A DNA stretch of 64,000 nucleotides from Desulfomonile sp963700305 (GCA_963700305.1 CAVOXB010000026.1:310001-374000), one strand, 5' to 3'. Counted from the stretch's first letter, positions 7,523 to 18,374 are shown. The notes: generated by a model not told the origin, from the sequence alone. Translations and numbers: made by a program.

Positions 7523-9167
7523 GTGAAAAAGGTGTCTCTTTTGGCCCTCAGCCTATTTCTCTTGATAACGCAAATAGCTTTCGCTGGCGACATCAAAGAC
7601 TCAGAGTCGGCTACCCACGAATCGGATTCATCCACTTACAAGATCGTTGACACGTATTCCTTCCCCGGCTTCAAGGTCATCCAGTTCACACTGCCCGTTC
7701 TGTCGGTGTACTCATACCTTCTGGTCAGCGACGGGGAGGCTCTTCTGGTGGACCCAGTCCGGGACATTTCATTTTTTCTGGAAACCGCCCAGAAAGACGG
7801 GGCAAAAATCAAGGGCGTCTATCTGACTCATTCCCATGCGGATTTCATAGCCGGGCATACGGAAGTCAAGAAAGCTATGAATGTTCCCATTTACCAAAGC
7901 CATAAATCGGGCGGAAAATATCCTATTGAAGCGGTTGATGAGAAGTCTTCCGTCAAAATTGGCGGCGTGACGCTTAAATTCATGGATACTCCAGGGCACA
8001 CGCCTGACGGCCAGTGCTGCGCCGTTTTCTCTCAAGACGATTCGAAAACTCCCAAACTTCTCTTCACGGGTGACGTGCTCTTCGTGGGAAGCGTGGGTAG
8101 GCCGGATCTCATGGAGGGAACGATATCTGCCGCCTGGCTCGCTTCGGCGATGTATGATTCGTGGACTCAGAAGCTGTCCAAGCTCCCTGACAGCGTCATG
8201 ATCTTTCCTGCCCACGGCGCAGGCTCACTTTGTGGGGCTCATCTCAGCGACGAACCAAAATCGACTATTGGTAAGGAAAGGGCCTCGAACCCTTACTTCA
8301 AGGCTAAGGGAAGGGGCGAGTTCATCGCGCTCGTTCTGCAAGGCCTTCCCGAGGCGCCTCAGTATTTTCAGTATAATGCAAAGATGAACCGCGAAGGGCC
8401 TCCACCGGTAGACTGGGACTCAGCCATGCCGAAGGAAGTCACTCCCACCCTTGAGCTGACCCAACCAGAAAAATATTACGTCGTGGACCTCAGGGAGGCT
8501 GAATCATATGCCTCCGGTCACATCCCCAATTCGGTCAACATAGCCGCACGAGGAAGACTCGAGACGTGGGTGGGGACGATGGTGCCGTGGGGCTCCAAGC
8601 TTGTCCTTGCAGGGGACAAGGACCTTCTCAAGGAGGCTAGGCACAGACTCTACCGAGTAGGATACCAGGGGGACATCATTACTCTGGAATCATGGAAGAA
8701 CGCGAAATCTCCCCGTCAAGAAAGGGAGCCCCATCTCACCGCGAGACCTCTATGCCCTTATGCAAAAAGGAGAAGCGCCGCTCGTGATTGACGTGCGGCT
8801 TCCAACGGAGTGGATGGCCCTCCGCATAGGCACAGTGCTGAATCTTCCTTTGAGCCATTTGGCCGAGCTGTCTTCTAAGCTGGATCATGAGCAGCCGGTC
8901 GTGGTGGTCTGCAATTCTGCGTATCGCTCCAGCATGGGAGCTGGAATACTGGAACGCAAGGGGATCAAGAACGCCCGAAACCTTGAAGGCGGGAGTCAGG
9001 CTTGGATGAAGGCTGGTTTCCCAGTGTACGAGGGGGAGAAGACAGCCGAGGCCGGGCTGGTACCGAGCAAGGCGGTACCAAAAGCTGCGCCGTCGGCAGA
9101 GCAGAAGGAGAAGGCAGCAAGGCCAAGGCCTGCGCCAAAACCCAAAATCCCTGATGTGGGCTGTTGA
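7523..9167 (+). CDS. Secreted metallo-beta-lactamase fold hydrolase with two rhodanese domains (frameshifted)
   Basis: GTG start with GGAGG six bases upstream, then a signal peptide (MKKVSLLALSLFLLITQIAF). The MBL domain shows THSHADFIAGH near residues 102-112, GHTPDGQC, FTGDVLFVGSVGRPDL and PAHGAGSLCG, the pattern of persulfide-dioxygenase-like MBL-rhodanese proteins. The first rhodanese domain (VVDLREAESYASGHIP) lacks a catalytic Cys; the second has CNSAYRS, a normal active loop. The frame breaks at a CCCC run near 8726; removing one C joins EPISPRDLYALMQKGEAP without loss, giving about 547 residues. Predicted role: periplasmic sulfane-sulfur handling. The tail is Ala/Pro/Lys rich and ends in Cys. 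Confidence 0.85.
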
Positions 9168-9603
9168 GACGACCTCACCGTGTTAGGGGATAAGCGGGGA
9201 TTGTGCTGCTAATTCCGAGGTCCCACCGAACGACAGTGAAATTCGTCATCTATTGTGAAAATTCAAGCAGGAGGGCTCGATCGATTCGCAGAATCAGGCT
9301 GCGCCGGCTTTCACGCTTGGATTTTCACACTTGCATTTAAGATGGTTGGCTGTTTGAGCCCGTCTGGTTCTGATGTCCCACCGGTCCACTTCTCATAAGC
9401 TGGCGCAGAGGTGGTAACCCTTGGTGGCTACCGCAGCTCAGGCTTTTATCGTGGCTACGTCATATCCACAATCCGTGCAGGAAGGGAAATCGATCAGGAT
9501 TTGGCCGGATGGCTCTTTCGCCTCGATGACTATCCGGTCAACGTCGTCCGCACTGGCTTGATCGCATTTTCTGAGAGTTTGTAGATTGAGAAGCGCAGAG
9601 CCC
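9168..9603. other. Intergenic stretch, nothing certain
   Basis: No clear gene. A minus-strand frame ending at 9438 contains FPSCTDCGYD with a Cys-x-x-Cys but has no start signal of its own and follows the broken TspO gene, so it may be out-of-frame debris of it or of a neighbour. Confidence 0.3.
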
Positions 9604-9930
9604 TTAGTTACGTAGATGATTGAAAAACAAAGCCGACCAGACAACATTCAGGCTCAGCTGGGCCCCAAAGACCGTCAAAGCCCGAAGAAGGGTTTCATCC
9701 CAAGATTTGAACCACTCGAGCCAAGCCGCCGCAGCCATCATAGCACATAAGAAAGTCCAGACAGTTTCTTTCAGCGAGCCGGAAGGAGTCCAGGAGAGGC
9801 TCTTGAAGCCTAGGTACCTGTCAATGACCGAAAGGTGGTTAGAAATTTCCATAGGCCGGCTGTTCCAAGACATCCAGACACGAAGAGGAGCAATATCAGG
9901 AACGAAATCCGTCTATTCGTCAGTTTAATC
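9604..9930 (-). pseudogene. tspO: TspO/MBR-family membrane protein, broken
   Basis: The middle frame has the TspO signature: KSLSWTPSGSLKETVWTFLC followed by AAAAWLEW and LFGAQLSLNVVWSALFFN-like sequence (ALTVFGAQLSLNVVWSALFF). The first membrane segment (FLILLLFVSGCLGTAG) is in another frame, upstream, and has no start codon; the last membrane helix is missing after a stop behind FFNHLRN. TspO proteins bind porphyrins and sit in the membrane with five helices. At least two lesions, so non-functional. Confidence 0.7.
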
Positions 9931-9968
9931 GGTTCGGTCTCTTAGGCTATTCACCGTGCAATCGTTTT

Positions 9969-11636
9969 CTAAATAAGGCTTTCTCTTACCCTACGCCCCA
10001 GTTCTTGGCCGGTCAGAAACTCCTCGTTTACCGGTTCGGAGGCTCCGGCTCTTTCCAATTCTGCCACAAAGTGACCGAGCCGAGCCCTCGCGAAGACCTT
10101 GACATCGGGCGCCAATGATCGTACCTGACGTACCACATCCAAGGAGGCCTTATGGTCGGGAACCGTCACCACGACCACCTTGGATTCTTCCACATGCACA
10201 TGATCGAGAATCTCCGCATGTGTGGCGTCGCCCACTTGCGCCCTCATGCAAGATTCAGCGCCTTCATCGAGGATGCAACTCTCCTTAGCTCGCGCAACGA
10301 GAGAAGGGTTGAGATCAACGACGATTACCTGAATACCCTCTTCCCTCAATATTCTGGTTACTTCTTGACCTGCTGGCCCGAACCCCACCACAATCGCATG
10401 TTCTTTAGCGACGAAGTCCTCTCCGCCGCCTGTTTCGGAAGTTGACTGCGGGACTAATCGCGGAAAGAGTCTGTTGGAAAGGGTCCCAATCCTAGATGCG
10501 TTTTTCACTAGAAAGGGGGTGGCAAACAAAGAGATTATCGTCGCCGATATCAGAAGCTGAGACAGTTCTTCGTCCAGCAAACCTTGAGAAAAGGCCAAGT
10601 GCCCCAGTACGAAGGAGAACTCGCCGACCTGGGCCAGAGTGACTCCCGAAGCAACTGCGTGCCTGCGTGAGACTTTGAATAGGGCTAGCACCAACCAGAC
10701 GACAAAACCCTTCACCACGATGAGGATTCCCGTCAAGGCGATAATCGAAACCCAGTTTCGCATCATCCAGCTCACGTCGGCCATCATCCCGACAGAGCAG
10801 AAGAATATTGTCGCAAACAGGGCTCTGAATGGGGCTACGTCCGACCTGATTTGAGCGGCAAACGGGCACTCGGCCAAGAACACGCCGGCGGCAAAGGCAC
10901 CTAGCGAGGGTGACAGGCCGACACCATGTGCTGCCCATGCTGAACCTGCACAGACTACTGTCGAGAGTAGCATGAAGAGCTCGCGATTACGTGTGGAAGC
11001 TATTGCACTCAGAAAACGCGGGAAAACAAAGTCAACTATGAGGAAAAGGCCTCCGAATAGGATAACTGCGAAGAATGCCTTTTTCCCGAGCTCCAATAGG
11101 ATCTCCGATCCTATTCCCGAGCCGGCGAGCGCCGTAACAAGTATTACGAGAGGGGCTAGTGCCGCATCCTGGAGCAATAGGATCCCAAGGGCGTGACGAC
11201 CGTGAACACTGTCAAGCTCGGAACGGTCTCGAAGCAAACGAATGACCACAGCCGTGCTACTTGGAGCTACCACCAAACCCACCACCAGGGATACTTTCGG
11301 TGGCAACCCAACTAGATAGCAGCCTATGGAAACGCCCACAGCCGTAAGTGCTATTTGTAGGGATCCCCCACCAAGGCTCGTTCTTCCGAGGCTCCTCAAT
11401 CTCTTGACAGAGAACTCCAACCCAATACTGAATAGCAGGAGCGTTACGCCAAGTTCGGCTAAGCTGTCAATCAAGGAGCGACTGGTCACCAAATTGGCTA
11501 CCCCCGGACCAATGATGGTTCCGGCAACGAGATAACCAGATATGGAGTTTTGGCCGAGACGTTCAAAGAGAATTCCGAGAATCATTGCCGCGCCTACCAA
11601 AACAACTAATTCCAAAAGGATGAACCAGAAATCCAT
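9969..11636 (-). CDS. CPA2-family cation:proton antiporter with RCK/TrkA-N domain (KefB/KefC-like)
   Basis: Intact, 555 residues. Residues 1-375 hold about twelve hydrophobic helices with CPA2 features (ISGYLVAGTIIGPG, ELGVTLLLFSIGLEF, ALGILLLQDAALAPLV, GAFAAGVFLAE). Residues 410-530 form a TrkA-N/RCK domain with a nucleotide-binding GFGPAGQEV loop and VVDLNPSLVARA. Such proteins exchange K+ or Na+ for H+ at the inner membrane and are gated through the cytoplasmic nucleotide-binding domain. TTGGAG lies eight bases before the ATG. Stands next to other stress genes; ion specificity cannot be told from sequence. Confidence 0.9.
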   Translation of the reverse strand: MDFWFILLELVVLVGAAMILGILFERLGQNSISGYLVAGTIIGPGVANLVTSRSLIDSLAELGVTLLLFSIGLEFSVKRLRSLGRTSLGGGSLQIALTAVGVSIGCYLVGLPPKVSLVVGLVVAPSSTAVVIRLLRDRSELDSVHGRHALGILLLQDAALAPLVILVTALAGSGIGSEILLELGKKAFFAVILFGGLFLIVDFVFPRFLSAIASTRNRELFMLLSTVVCAGSAWAAHGVGLSPSLGAFAAGVFLAECPFAAQIRSDVAPFRALFATIFFCSVGMMADVSWMMRNWVSIIALTGILIVVKGFVVWLVLALFKVSRRHAVASGVTLAQVGEFSFVLGHLAFSQGLLDEELSQLLISATIISLFATPFLVKNASRIGTLSNRLFPRLVPQSTSETGGGEDFVAKEHAIVVGFGPAGQEVTRILREEGIQVIVVDLNPSLVARAKESCILDEGAESCMRAQVGDATHAEILDHVHVEESKVVVVTVPDHKASLDVVRQVRSLAPDVKVFARARLGHFVAELERAGASEPVNEEFLTGQELGRRVRESLI

Positions 11637-12004
11637 GACACAGTCTCCAAGGGATGGGTTTGAAAGAATTGTGTATCACCGTGTTCCACAACTGACAACA
11701 GATCTCTATATTGCAGGCCCGGCTAGATTGCAGTCGAGACAGAAAGGTGATGGAAAAAGCGGAAGAACCTTGCCTGAAGTTAGTCATCCCTCCCCCAAGT
11801 CCTCAAAATCCGGGATTTTCGTTGATGACTGACCAGAGTTCCTTCGAGTCATTCTTTTGAGACTTTTCTATCCAGAGGCTGGTCTATTAGATTGCTTGAG
11901 TATATTTACGAACAAGAAGCCGGCTATGTTCATCAACGACAAGTTGGAGCCCACGCCTGTGATGTGGTATCTTACGGGGTTTCTTAGAACGAGGAGGTGA
12001 TACG
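11637..12004. other. Divergent promoter region
   Basis: Between the antiporter (minus) and the fused 2-oxoacid oxidoreductase (plus). It must hold both promoters. I see no RNA gene or strong hairpin. The right end carries a strong ribosome binding site, GAGGAGGTGATACG, for the gene at 12005. Confidence 0.4.
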
Positions 12005-13725
12005 ATGCGACCTTCGAAAGCGAAAGCAGTCAACGTCGTCATCGGAGGTGAGGCAGGGCAAGGTCTGATTACTGTTGGGGACATTCTCACCAGGACGCTG
12101 GTCCGTGCCGGCTACTCGGTCGTCGTCACCCAGAGCTATCAGTCTCGGATTAGGGGAGGACACAATACCTTCACTGTCCGAGTGGGGTCAGAGGAGCTCC
12201 TGGCGCCACAGGAGCCGATCGACGTCCTTGTAGCCCTGAATATGGATGCCGTGCACTTTCACCAGCACGAACTTTCGCCACGAGGCACTGTCTTGGTGGA
12301 CGAAAAATGGGGTTTGGAAGGTAATGCGATCTTTGCTGTTCCTTATGAGGAGCTTGGATCTCAGAAATTCTCTGGTATCTTGGCTCTTGGCATAGTGGGA
12401 GCCATGCTGGGGCTGGAGGAGGAAAGGTTCTCCGGTGCATTAAAACAATTTCTTGGCAAGCGAGGGGATCAGGTGCTCCGGGAGAACCTCGCATCTCTCA
12501 AGAGCGGCTTTTCGTGGATGTCCTCACGGTCTGGGCCGATGCACAAGCTTTCACCTCCGAGATACGCTGGAACCCGGTTGACGCTCAACGGTAACGATGC
12601 GATAGCCCTGGGGGCTCTGGCGGCAGGAATGAAATGGTGTTCGTTCTACCCCATGACCCCAGCGACGTCGATTGCCGAAACCCTTGCGATCCATTCACAA
12701 GCCATGGGAATTGTCGTGGAACAGGCCGAAGACGAGATAGCTGCTATCAATATGGCCCTCGGGGCTTCTTTCGCCGGTGCACCCGCGATGGTGGCCACCT
12801 CTGGAGGCGGTTTTGCTCTGATGACAGAGGCGGTGAGCCTTGCGGGGATGATAGAGACTCCGGTCGTGATCGTGGTCGCCCAGCGTCCCGGCCCATCCAC
12901 AGGTCTTCCCACGCGAACGGAACAGTCTGATCTCGAGTTTGTGCTGCACAGCGGCCATGGTGAATTTCCACGCGCCATCCTCGCTCCGGGGAGCGTTGAG
13001 CAATGCTTTCACACGACAAGGCAGGCCTTCGAGCTGGCCGAAGCCATCCATGGACCGGTATTTGTTCTGACCGATCAGTTTCTGGCTGATTCTTACCGAT
13101 CTCTAGAGCCGTTCGATCTCGAGCAATTATCCCCGGTAAGACCGTGCAAGGTCTTGGGAGATGACAGCTCCTCATCACGCTTACGCAATTACTCAAAGCG
13201 GCATTTCGCCTCGATTATTTCCTGGTCTGTCGGCACAGTGTGTCGCCGCATACAGTTCGGAGCGGCTCGCCATTGCCGACAGCGATGAACACGATGAGTA
13301 CGGGCACTTGACCGAGGATCTCTCGATAAGAAAACGAATGGTCGAAAAGCGACTGAGTAAAATGGACGAAATCTTGGCTCGAACAATCCCGCCCGAGGTA
13401 GCCGGGGACGAGGCTGCAGACCTGCTGCTCCTTTGCTGGGGATCGACCCGAGGGGCCGTGTGGGAAGCGGCTGATACCCTTCGGAGCCAAGGCCTCAGAG
13501 TAGCCAACATGCACCTATCTCAAGTTTGGCCCATAGTGCCGGAAACCGTTCTGGGCCACTTGCAAGAAAGCTCGAGAGGTGATCTGCATAGAGAGCAACG
13601 CTACTGGACAGATGGCCAAGCTAATTCGTCGGGAAACTGGATTCCACATTTCTAAGAAAATTCTCAGGTACGACGGATTGCCATTGACCCCCGAGTTCGT
13701 TTTGCGCCAGATCGCTAAGGGGTGA
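12005..13725 (+). CDS. korA: 2-oxoacid:acceptor oxidoreductase, fused gamma-alpha subunit (frameshifted)
   Basis: Residues 1-185 are the gamma domain (VVIGGEAGQGLITVGDILTR, YQSRIRGGHNTF); from about 195 the alpha domain follows (NGNDAIALGALAAGMKWCSF, YPMTPATSIAE, EQAEDEIAAINMALGAS, ATSGGGFALMTEAVSLAG). After PFDLEQLSP the frame breaks near 13175 and resumes with AYAITQSGISPRLFPG, DEHDEYGHLTEDLS, then breaks again near 13580 and ends EVICIESNATGQMAKLIRRE to AKG at 13725. Repaired, the protein has about 573 residues. The enzyme oxidises a 2-oxoacid with CoA and reduces ferredoxin together with the beta subunit encoded 11 bases downstream. Two indels; possibly sequence errors. Confidence 0.85.
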
Positions 13726-13736
13726 GGACGAGAGCT

Positions 13737-14590
13737 ATGGTATCAATCGAAGACTATGGAACGTACGAGACCGCGTGGTGTCCGGGATGCGGTAACCACT
13801 CCATACTTCAGGCAGTAAAAAAAGCGCTGGTGGCCCTGGATCTGCAGCCGTCGCAAGTACTGCTCGTGTCCGGAATCGGTCAGGCGGCCAAGGCTCCACA
13901 TTACCTGAATGCCAATGTGTTCAACGGACTTCATGGGAGATCTCTCCCCGTGGCCACAGCGGCCAAGACGGTCAACCGAGATCTTACCGTCATCGTCGAG
14001 AGTGGAGACGGTTGCACGTACGGCGAAGGCGGCAATCACTTGCTTGCAGCAATACGACGTAACATAGACGTGACCGTCATCGTACACAACAACCAGGTCT
14101 ACGGGCTCACCAAAGGCCAGGCATCGCCCACCTCGGGCGAGGGTTTCGTTACCAAGGCCTATCCGCAAGGTGTGTTTTCGAGCCCTTTCAAGGCACCACT
14201 TCTCGCAGTGGCAATGAGAGCTGGGCTTTGTTGCACGAGGGTTCTCCGGACGAATCGATCATCTCGCTCAATTGATTCAAGAAGGGGTTAGGCATAGAGG
14301 CTTCTCGCTGGTCGAGGTGCTTCAGCCATGCGTATCATTCAATCGTGTCAACACCTTTTCCTGGTATAATCAGCGCTGTTACGAGCTTCCTCTCACCCAC
14401 GACCCGAAAAACTGGGAAAATGCCATTGCAGTTGCTGACCAATGGGGAGATCGAATTCCCATTGGCGTCATCTACAGGAACGACCGTCCGGCATTTGACG
14501 AAAACTTAGTTCAATTGGGAGAAGGCGCCTCTGGTCAGCCAGGAGGTTCGAATGGAGCAGTTGAAGAAGATTATGGATTCGTACTATTGA
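13737..14590 (+). CDS. korB: 2-oxoacid:acceptor oxidoreductase, beta (TPP-binding) subunit (frameshifted)
   Basis: Starts MVSIEDYGTYETAWCPGCGN, with the family's CPGCGNHSI motif near residue 15, SGIGQAAKAPHYLN, HGRSLPVATA, and the thiamine diphosphate motif GDGCTYGEGGNHLLAAI...NNQVYGLTKGQ. The frame breaks near 14224 (GGGCTTTG, one base too many) and resumes FVARGFSGRIDHLAQLIQEG; it breaks again near 14520 and ends APLVSQEVRMEQLKKIMDSY. Repaired length about 284 residues. Works with the fused gamma-alpha subunit just upstream; no ferredoxin subunit gene is adjacent, unlike in the korDABC cluster at 48.7 kb. Confidence 0.85.
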
Positions 14591-14748
14591 TATGCGAACG
14601 AGTGAAGTAAGGCTTGGCTTGCTTGCCGATTAGGGACGATTATGCCTCGGTCACATGCGGGTGCCCCGACCAAGCCGTGCATCTCCAGACCTTCCGGGCG
14701 TCACTGGCAAAACTGACATAGCTTCACCACTTGGTTAAGCCGACAACC

Positions 14749-14767
14749 AATGAGTGACCCACTCATT
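14749..14767. promoter_or_regulatory. Perfect inverted repeat before the ZIP transporter gene
   Basis: AATGAGTG-ACC-CACTCATT, an eight-base perfect dyad with a three-base centre, 18 bases before the start of the metal transporter gene. Its place and symmetry suit an operator for a dimeric repressor (a metal sensor would be a reasonable guess). As RNA it could also form a small hairpin near the start codon. Confidence 0.4.
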
Positions 14768-14784
14768 CATAGAGAGTGTAGAGT

Positions 14785-15691
14785 ATGAAAGATGTGTGGA
14801 TTGCGTTCGGACTGACTGTATTCGCGGGAATGGCAACCGGAATTGGTAGCGTAATTGCCTTCTCAGCGCTAGAAGAACAAACTATCGGTTTCTTTCTGTC
14901 GCAACGGGGTTCTCTGCCGGGGTGATGCTCTACGTTTCGTTCGTGGAGATCTTCTCAAAGGGACTCGAATCGCTCATTCCTCGATATGGTGACTATTGGG
15001 GGCACTGGATAAATGCTGCGTCATTTTTCGGTGGAATGCTGCTGATCGGCCTGATTGACAACTTGATTCCCGCTGCTGAAAATCCGCATGAGACGCATTC
15101 GGAATCAGAGTGCATGCCGCTACACAATCCTTCCGCACCGCTCCCGGATTTCACCAAGTGCGCAGCAAGCGTATCGCAATAAACCCGAAGGCTTCCACGA
15201 CCACCGTGCCATCACGTGAAAGCTAATGAGAATGGGTTTGTTCACGGCGCTGGCCATAGGCATTCACAATTTTCCTGAGGGGTTGGCTACGTTCCTCGCA
15301 GCTCTGCAGGATCCAAGCCTCGGCATTGCCATTGCCGTGGCGGTTGCGCTGCACAATATTCCCGAGGGAATCAGCGTATCCGTCCCCATCTTCTACGCCA
15401 CGGGAAATCGCAAAAAGGCTTTTCTGTACTCGCTGTTGAGCGGATTGTCCGAGCCTGTGGGGGCGGGAATTGCCTATCTTGCGCTCCTGTTCTTCGTTGG
15501 GCCTGATGGGGGAGTAATTCCACCCGAAGTGATCGGCATACTTTTTGGGGGCGTGGCCGGTATTATGGTGTACATCAGTCTCGATCAATTGTTGCCGACA
15601 AGCAGGGCCTATGGAAGAGGGCACGACAGTCTCATTGGGCTGATCAGCGGGGATGCTGATTATGGCTTTAAGCCTATTGATGATGAAGTGA
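14785..15691 (+). pseudogene. zupT: ZIP-family metal transporter (ZupT-like), several frameshifts
   Basis: Pieces of a ZupT-like zinc/iron permease lie in order in different frames: FGLTVFAGMATGIGSVIAF, then GFSAGVMLYVSFVEIFSK and FFGGMLLIGLIDNLIP, then MRMGLFTALAIGIHNFPEGL and VALHNIPEGISVSVP, the two metal-binding His-Asn-x-Pro-Glu-Gly motifs, then YATGNRKKAF and VAGIMVYISLDQLLP. The last break is at a GGGG run near 15650, after which the protein ends GMLIMALSLLMMK at 15691. A TGA also stands shortly before KLMRMG. At least three lesions, so probably non-functional unless sequence quality is very poor here. Confidence 0.8.
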
Positions 15692-16152
15692 CCGGGAAAC
15701 TCAGACTGCGCTGGCTCGGAATTGAAGGGTTGAACCATTCAGGAACGGCACTGGCACAATTCAAGTGAAGGGTGAAAAATTGTCCCGAGATGCCTGATAC
15801 GCAGTCCAGTCTAGCTGTGCGGCCACTTCGTTCTACTACATGTCCAATGAATAGCTCAATCAGAAATGCCAATAAGATGATTCTTCTCATAACTCCTAGG
15901 GAAAGCCAGCCTGGCCTGCGGCGTCCACCGATGAACAGTTTCACCTGAATGACTTAGCCATCTGTCATGTACGAGGCGGTCACCCCGAAACGCCATCTAG
16001 CACAGTCGGTTTAGTGTCAATAAAGTCCCCGCAATCCCCCACGAACAAGGAAACCGGATGATCAGTCATCCCACTGATAAGCAAGTATCCGAACATTTCA
16101 CCCCAAACGTGCCCCGCTCCATATTCGTCGGCAAACTAAAATGCTCCGCTCC
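15692..16152. other. Intergenic stretch, nothing supported
   Basis: Between convergent genes (ZIP transporter and ankyrin protein). A minus-strand frame includes a hydrophobic stretch RRIILLAFLIELFIGHVV but has no ribosome binding site and matches nothing I know. Confidence 0.3.
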
Positions 16153-16993
16153 TTATCGCGCTCCACGCTTTTCCAACACTTCTTGAATCCGCTTGTGCCC
16201 CATTATCTTGGCCAGATAGAGAGCCGTATAATCGAACTTGTCACGCGCATCTATGTTCGCGGCTCGATCCAGTAGGAGCTCGACTACGTCCAGTCGGTTG
16301 TTGACGGCTGCTCCCATCAGTGGGGTTGAACCGTCATTGTTTGGATTATCGATCTTAGCTCCCTTATCCAGTAACACTTGAACCACCTTAGTATGACCGA
16401 ACACGGATGCAACAGCGAGGGCTGACAGTCCATCGAGAGTAAGTGAATTGACGTCCGCAGATTGAGCGAGCAAAGAATGTACGTCGTCGAGACGTCCTTC
16501 CGCGCACGCCTGGCCGAACAATTCGAGACTTCCCCGACCTGGGTCGCTGAAGCAGTTCTGTGGCCACATCGAGCCGCTGGGCGTAGCAAGCGCCGATGAG
16601 GGCGGTCCACCCGAATCTGTTACTCGCGTACATGTCCGCACCTCGGTCCAACAGGAGTTTCACGACCGGAAGGTGTCCGTTGTAGGCCGCCATCATGAGC
16701 GCGGTTCCCATGATATCGACTTCTGCATTGACCGAAGCACCGCCGTCGAGGAGAAGTTTCACGACCTTCATGTGCCCTTTGTCTGAAGCCGACATGAGGG
16801 GCGTCCGTCCTTGTGAATCACGGGCATTAACGTCGGTGCCGCGTTCGATCGAGGCTTTCACCTCTTCATATCTACCTTGGCTGGCAAACTCCATCAAATC
16901 CATGATCGCATCTCTCGCGAAAGACGGTTGCGGCGAAGCGTAACCAAAAAACATTAAAGCACAAATCGGCATAATTACGGTTGCCCTGCTCAT
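16153..16993 (-). CDS. Exported ankyrin-repeat protein (frameshifted)
   Basis: The ATG at 16993 is preceded by AAGAGG and opens a signal peptide (MSRATVIMPICALMFFGYAS, cleavage near PSFA-RD). The mature part consists of about seven ankyrin repeats, each with the pattern Gly-x-Thr-Pro-Leu-Met-x-Ala and hVVKLLLDxGA (for example SQGRTPLMSASDKGHMKVVK). A frameshift near 16580 separates repeats 1-4 from repeats 4-7 (ACAEGRLDDVHSLLAQSADV onward). Repaired length about 280 residues. Ankyrin stacks bind other proteins; the partner here would be periplasmic or outside the cell. No enzyme domain is present. Confidence 0.85.
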
Positions 16994-17450
16994 CAATTTC
17001 CTCTTCATCGGCAAATATTGCGTTATCTGGCAAATGCCGGCCGTCTTGGGCCACAAACCACCTGTTCGACTTATTTGGCGCCCCGAAGCGGCGTCGCCGC
17101 GCCTTCGTATATACTCCATTGACCACAGTTCCGACCTTGATCCCAGATCAGTGGCTCTTTTTTTTTCAATTTGAGCGTACAATACCTATGGTTCCACCGT
17201 CAAGGCAGTCTTGAGCGAGCTGACTTGATTAAGCGCAAAAGGGGATAGGCCGTTTTCGAGCAAGGTCAGTGCGGAAACCAGCCCTTGACAAGGGCCACAC
17301 CCTGAATTATTCTTAGTGACATGAAATTATAGGTTTTTTCGGTAGAGCAAGATCGGTGTCGTGCTTGGCGGTTGTCTAGGAACGAAATACCAGACCCCCT
17401 GCAGCACCAGCGGTTTATGCATAAGGACTTCATCCATAGAGGCTTAAGTA
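16994..17450. other. Divergent promoter region, nothing else supported
   Basis: Between the ankyrin gene (minus) and the SOUL gene (plus). No RNA gene or terminator recognised. Confidence 0.3.
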
Positions 17451-18085
17451 GTGAAACTTTCAATCCGCATCATGCTTGCAGCATCGGTCGTAATCTTTGG
17501 AGCCCTAGAGGTCATGGCAGTTGAAGAGCCGTCGTACAAGGTTTTGAAAAAAGAAAACAATTTTGAGATCCGCGACTATGCGCCCCACATCCTCGCCGAA
17601 ACAGTCGTGGAAGGCGACCTTGAACAGGCTGGAAATAAGGCGTTCGGAAGTCTATTTCGCTATATTTCTGGCGAGAACCGTACAGGCTGCCAAAGTTGCG
17701 ATGACTGCCCCCGTATCTCAAGAGCCCAAGGGAGAGAAGATCGAGATGACGGCTCCCGTAGGCCAGCAGCGTGTTCAGGAAGGAAGGTGGTCCGTAAGTT
17801 TCACGATGCCTTCCTCGTACACTCTGGATACCCTTCCAGAGCCAAAGGACCCCAAGGTCACGTTGCGTCAGGTACCAGCTCGTCGGATCGCCGCAGTACC
17901 GCTACTCCGGTTTCTGGAGCGAGAAAGGCTACCTTCGATACAAATCGGAACTGGAGTCCTGGATTCACGAAAAGGGCCTCACTATTGTAGGAGATCCGAT
18001 ATGGGCCCGCTACAACCCGCCGTGGATGCCATGGTTCTTGCGGCGGAACGAGATTCTGATTCCGGTAGATGGAGGCCCTGACTAA
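17451..18085 (+). CDS. Exported SOUL heme-binding family protein (frameshifted)
   Basis: GTG start with GAGG upstream, signal peptide MKLSIRIMLAASVVIFGALE, then the SOUL/HBP pattern: EEPSYKVLKKENNFEIRDYA, AGNKAFGSLFRYISGEN, KVAMTAPVSQEPKGEKIEMT, and after a further frame change RYSGFWSEKGYLRYKSELES, ending LRRNEILIPVDGGPD. Two single-base breaks (near 17690 and 17895) interrupt an otherwise complete protein of about 210 residues. Bacterial members are small exported proteins thought to bind tetrapyrroles. Alone in its transcription unit. Confidence 0.85.
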
Positions 18086-18374
18086 GAAGAAGTCCAAAAT
18101 CGGGTTTGGCAGCGCTTCGTGGCCTTGGATCCTCGAGCCGCTGATTGGCTGTATGAGGTAGTCATTTCCAATCTTGACGCCAGGTGGCTCTAACAGCTAG
18201 GAGCCCAGTCTAAAGGTTATCGGCGACTTACTTTCAGAGGAATTTCGTAAGATTCGCTCTCAGTAAATCTCGGTATGTTACCATGCAGGAAGACCTTTTC
18301 AAAGTTACCGAAACCTAGATATCCCCGCCGGAGTCAAAACGACCCAACGTGCGGCATGGCAACCAAGTTTAGAG
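18086..18374. other. Intergenic stretch before msrB
   Basis: About 290 bases; no frame, RNA gene or strong hairpin recognised. Confidence 0.3.

Noticed and set aside
8715..8770. Programmed ribosomal frameshift in the MBL/rhodanese gene
   Set aside because: The break is at a plain CCCC run with no slippery heptamer, no internal ribosome binding site and no stimulating hairpin; the many similar breaks elsewhere make an indel more likely.
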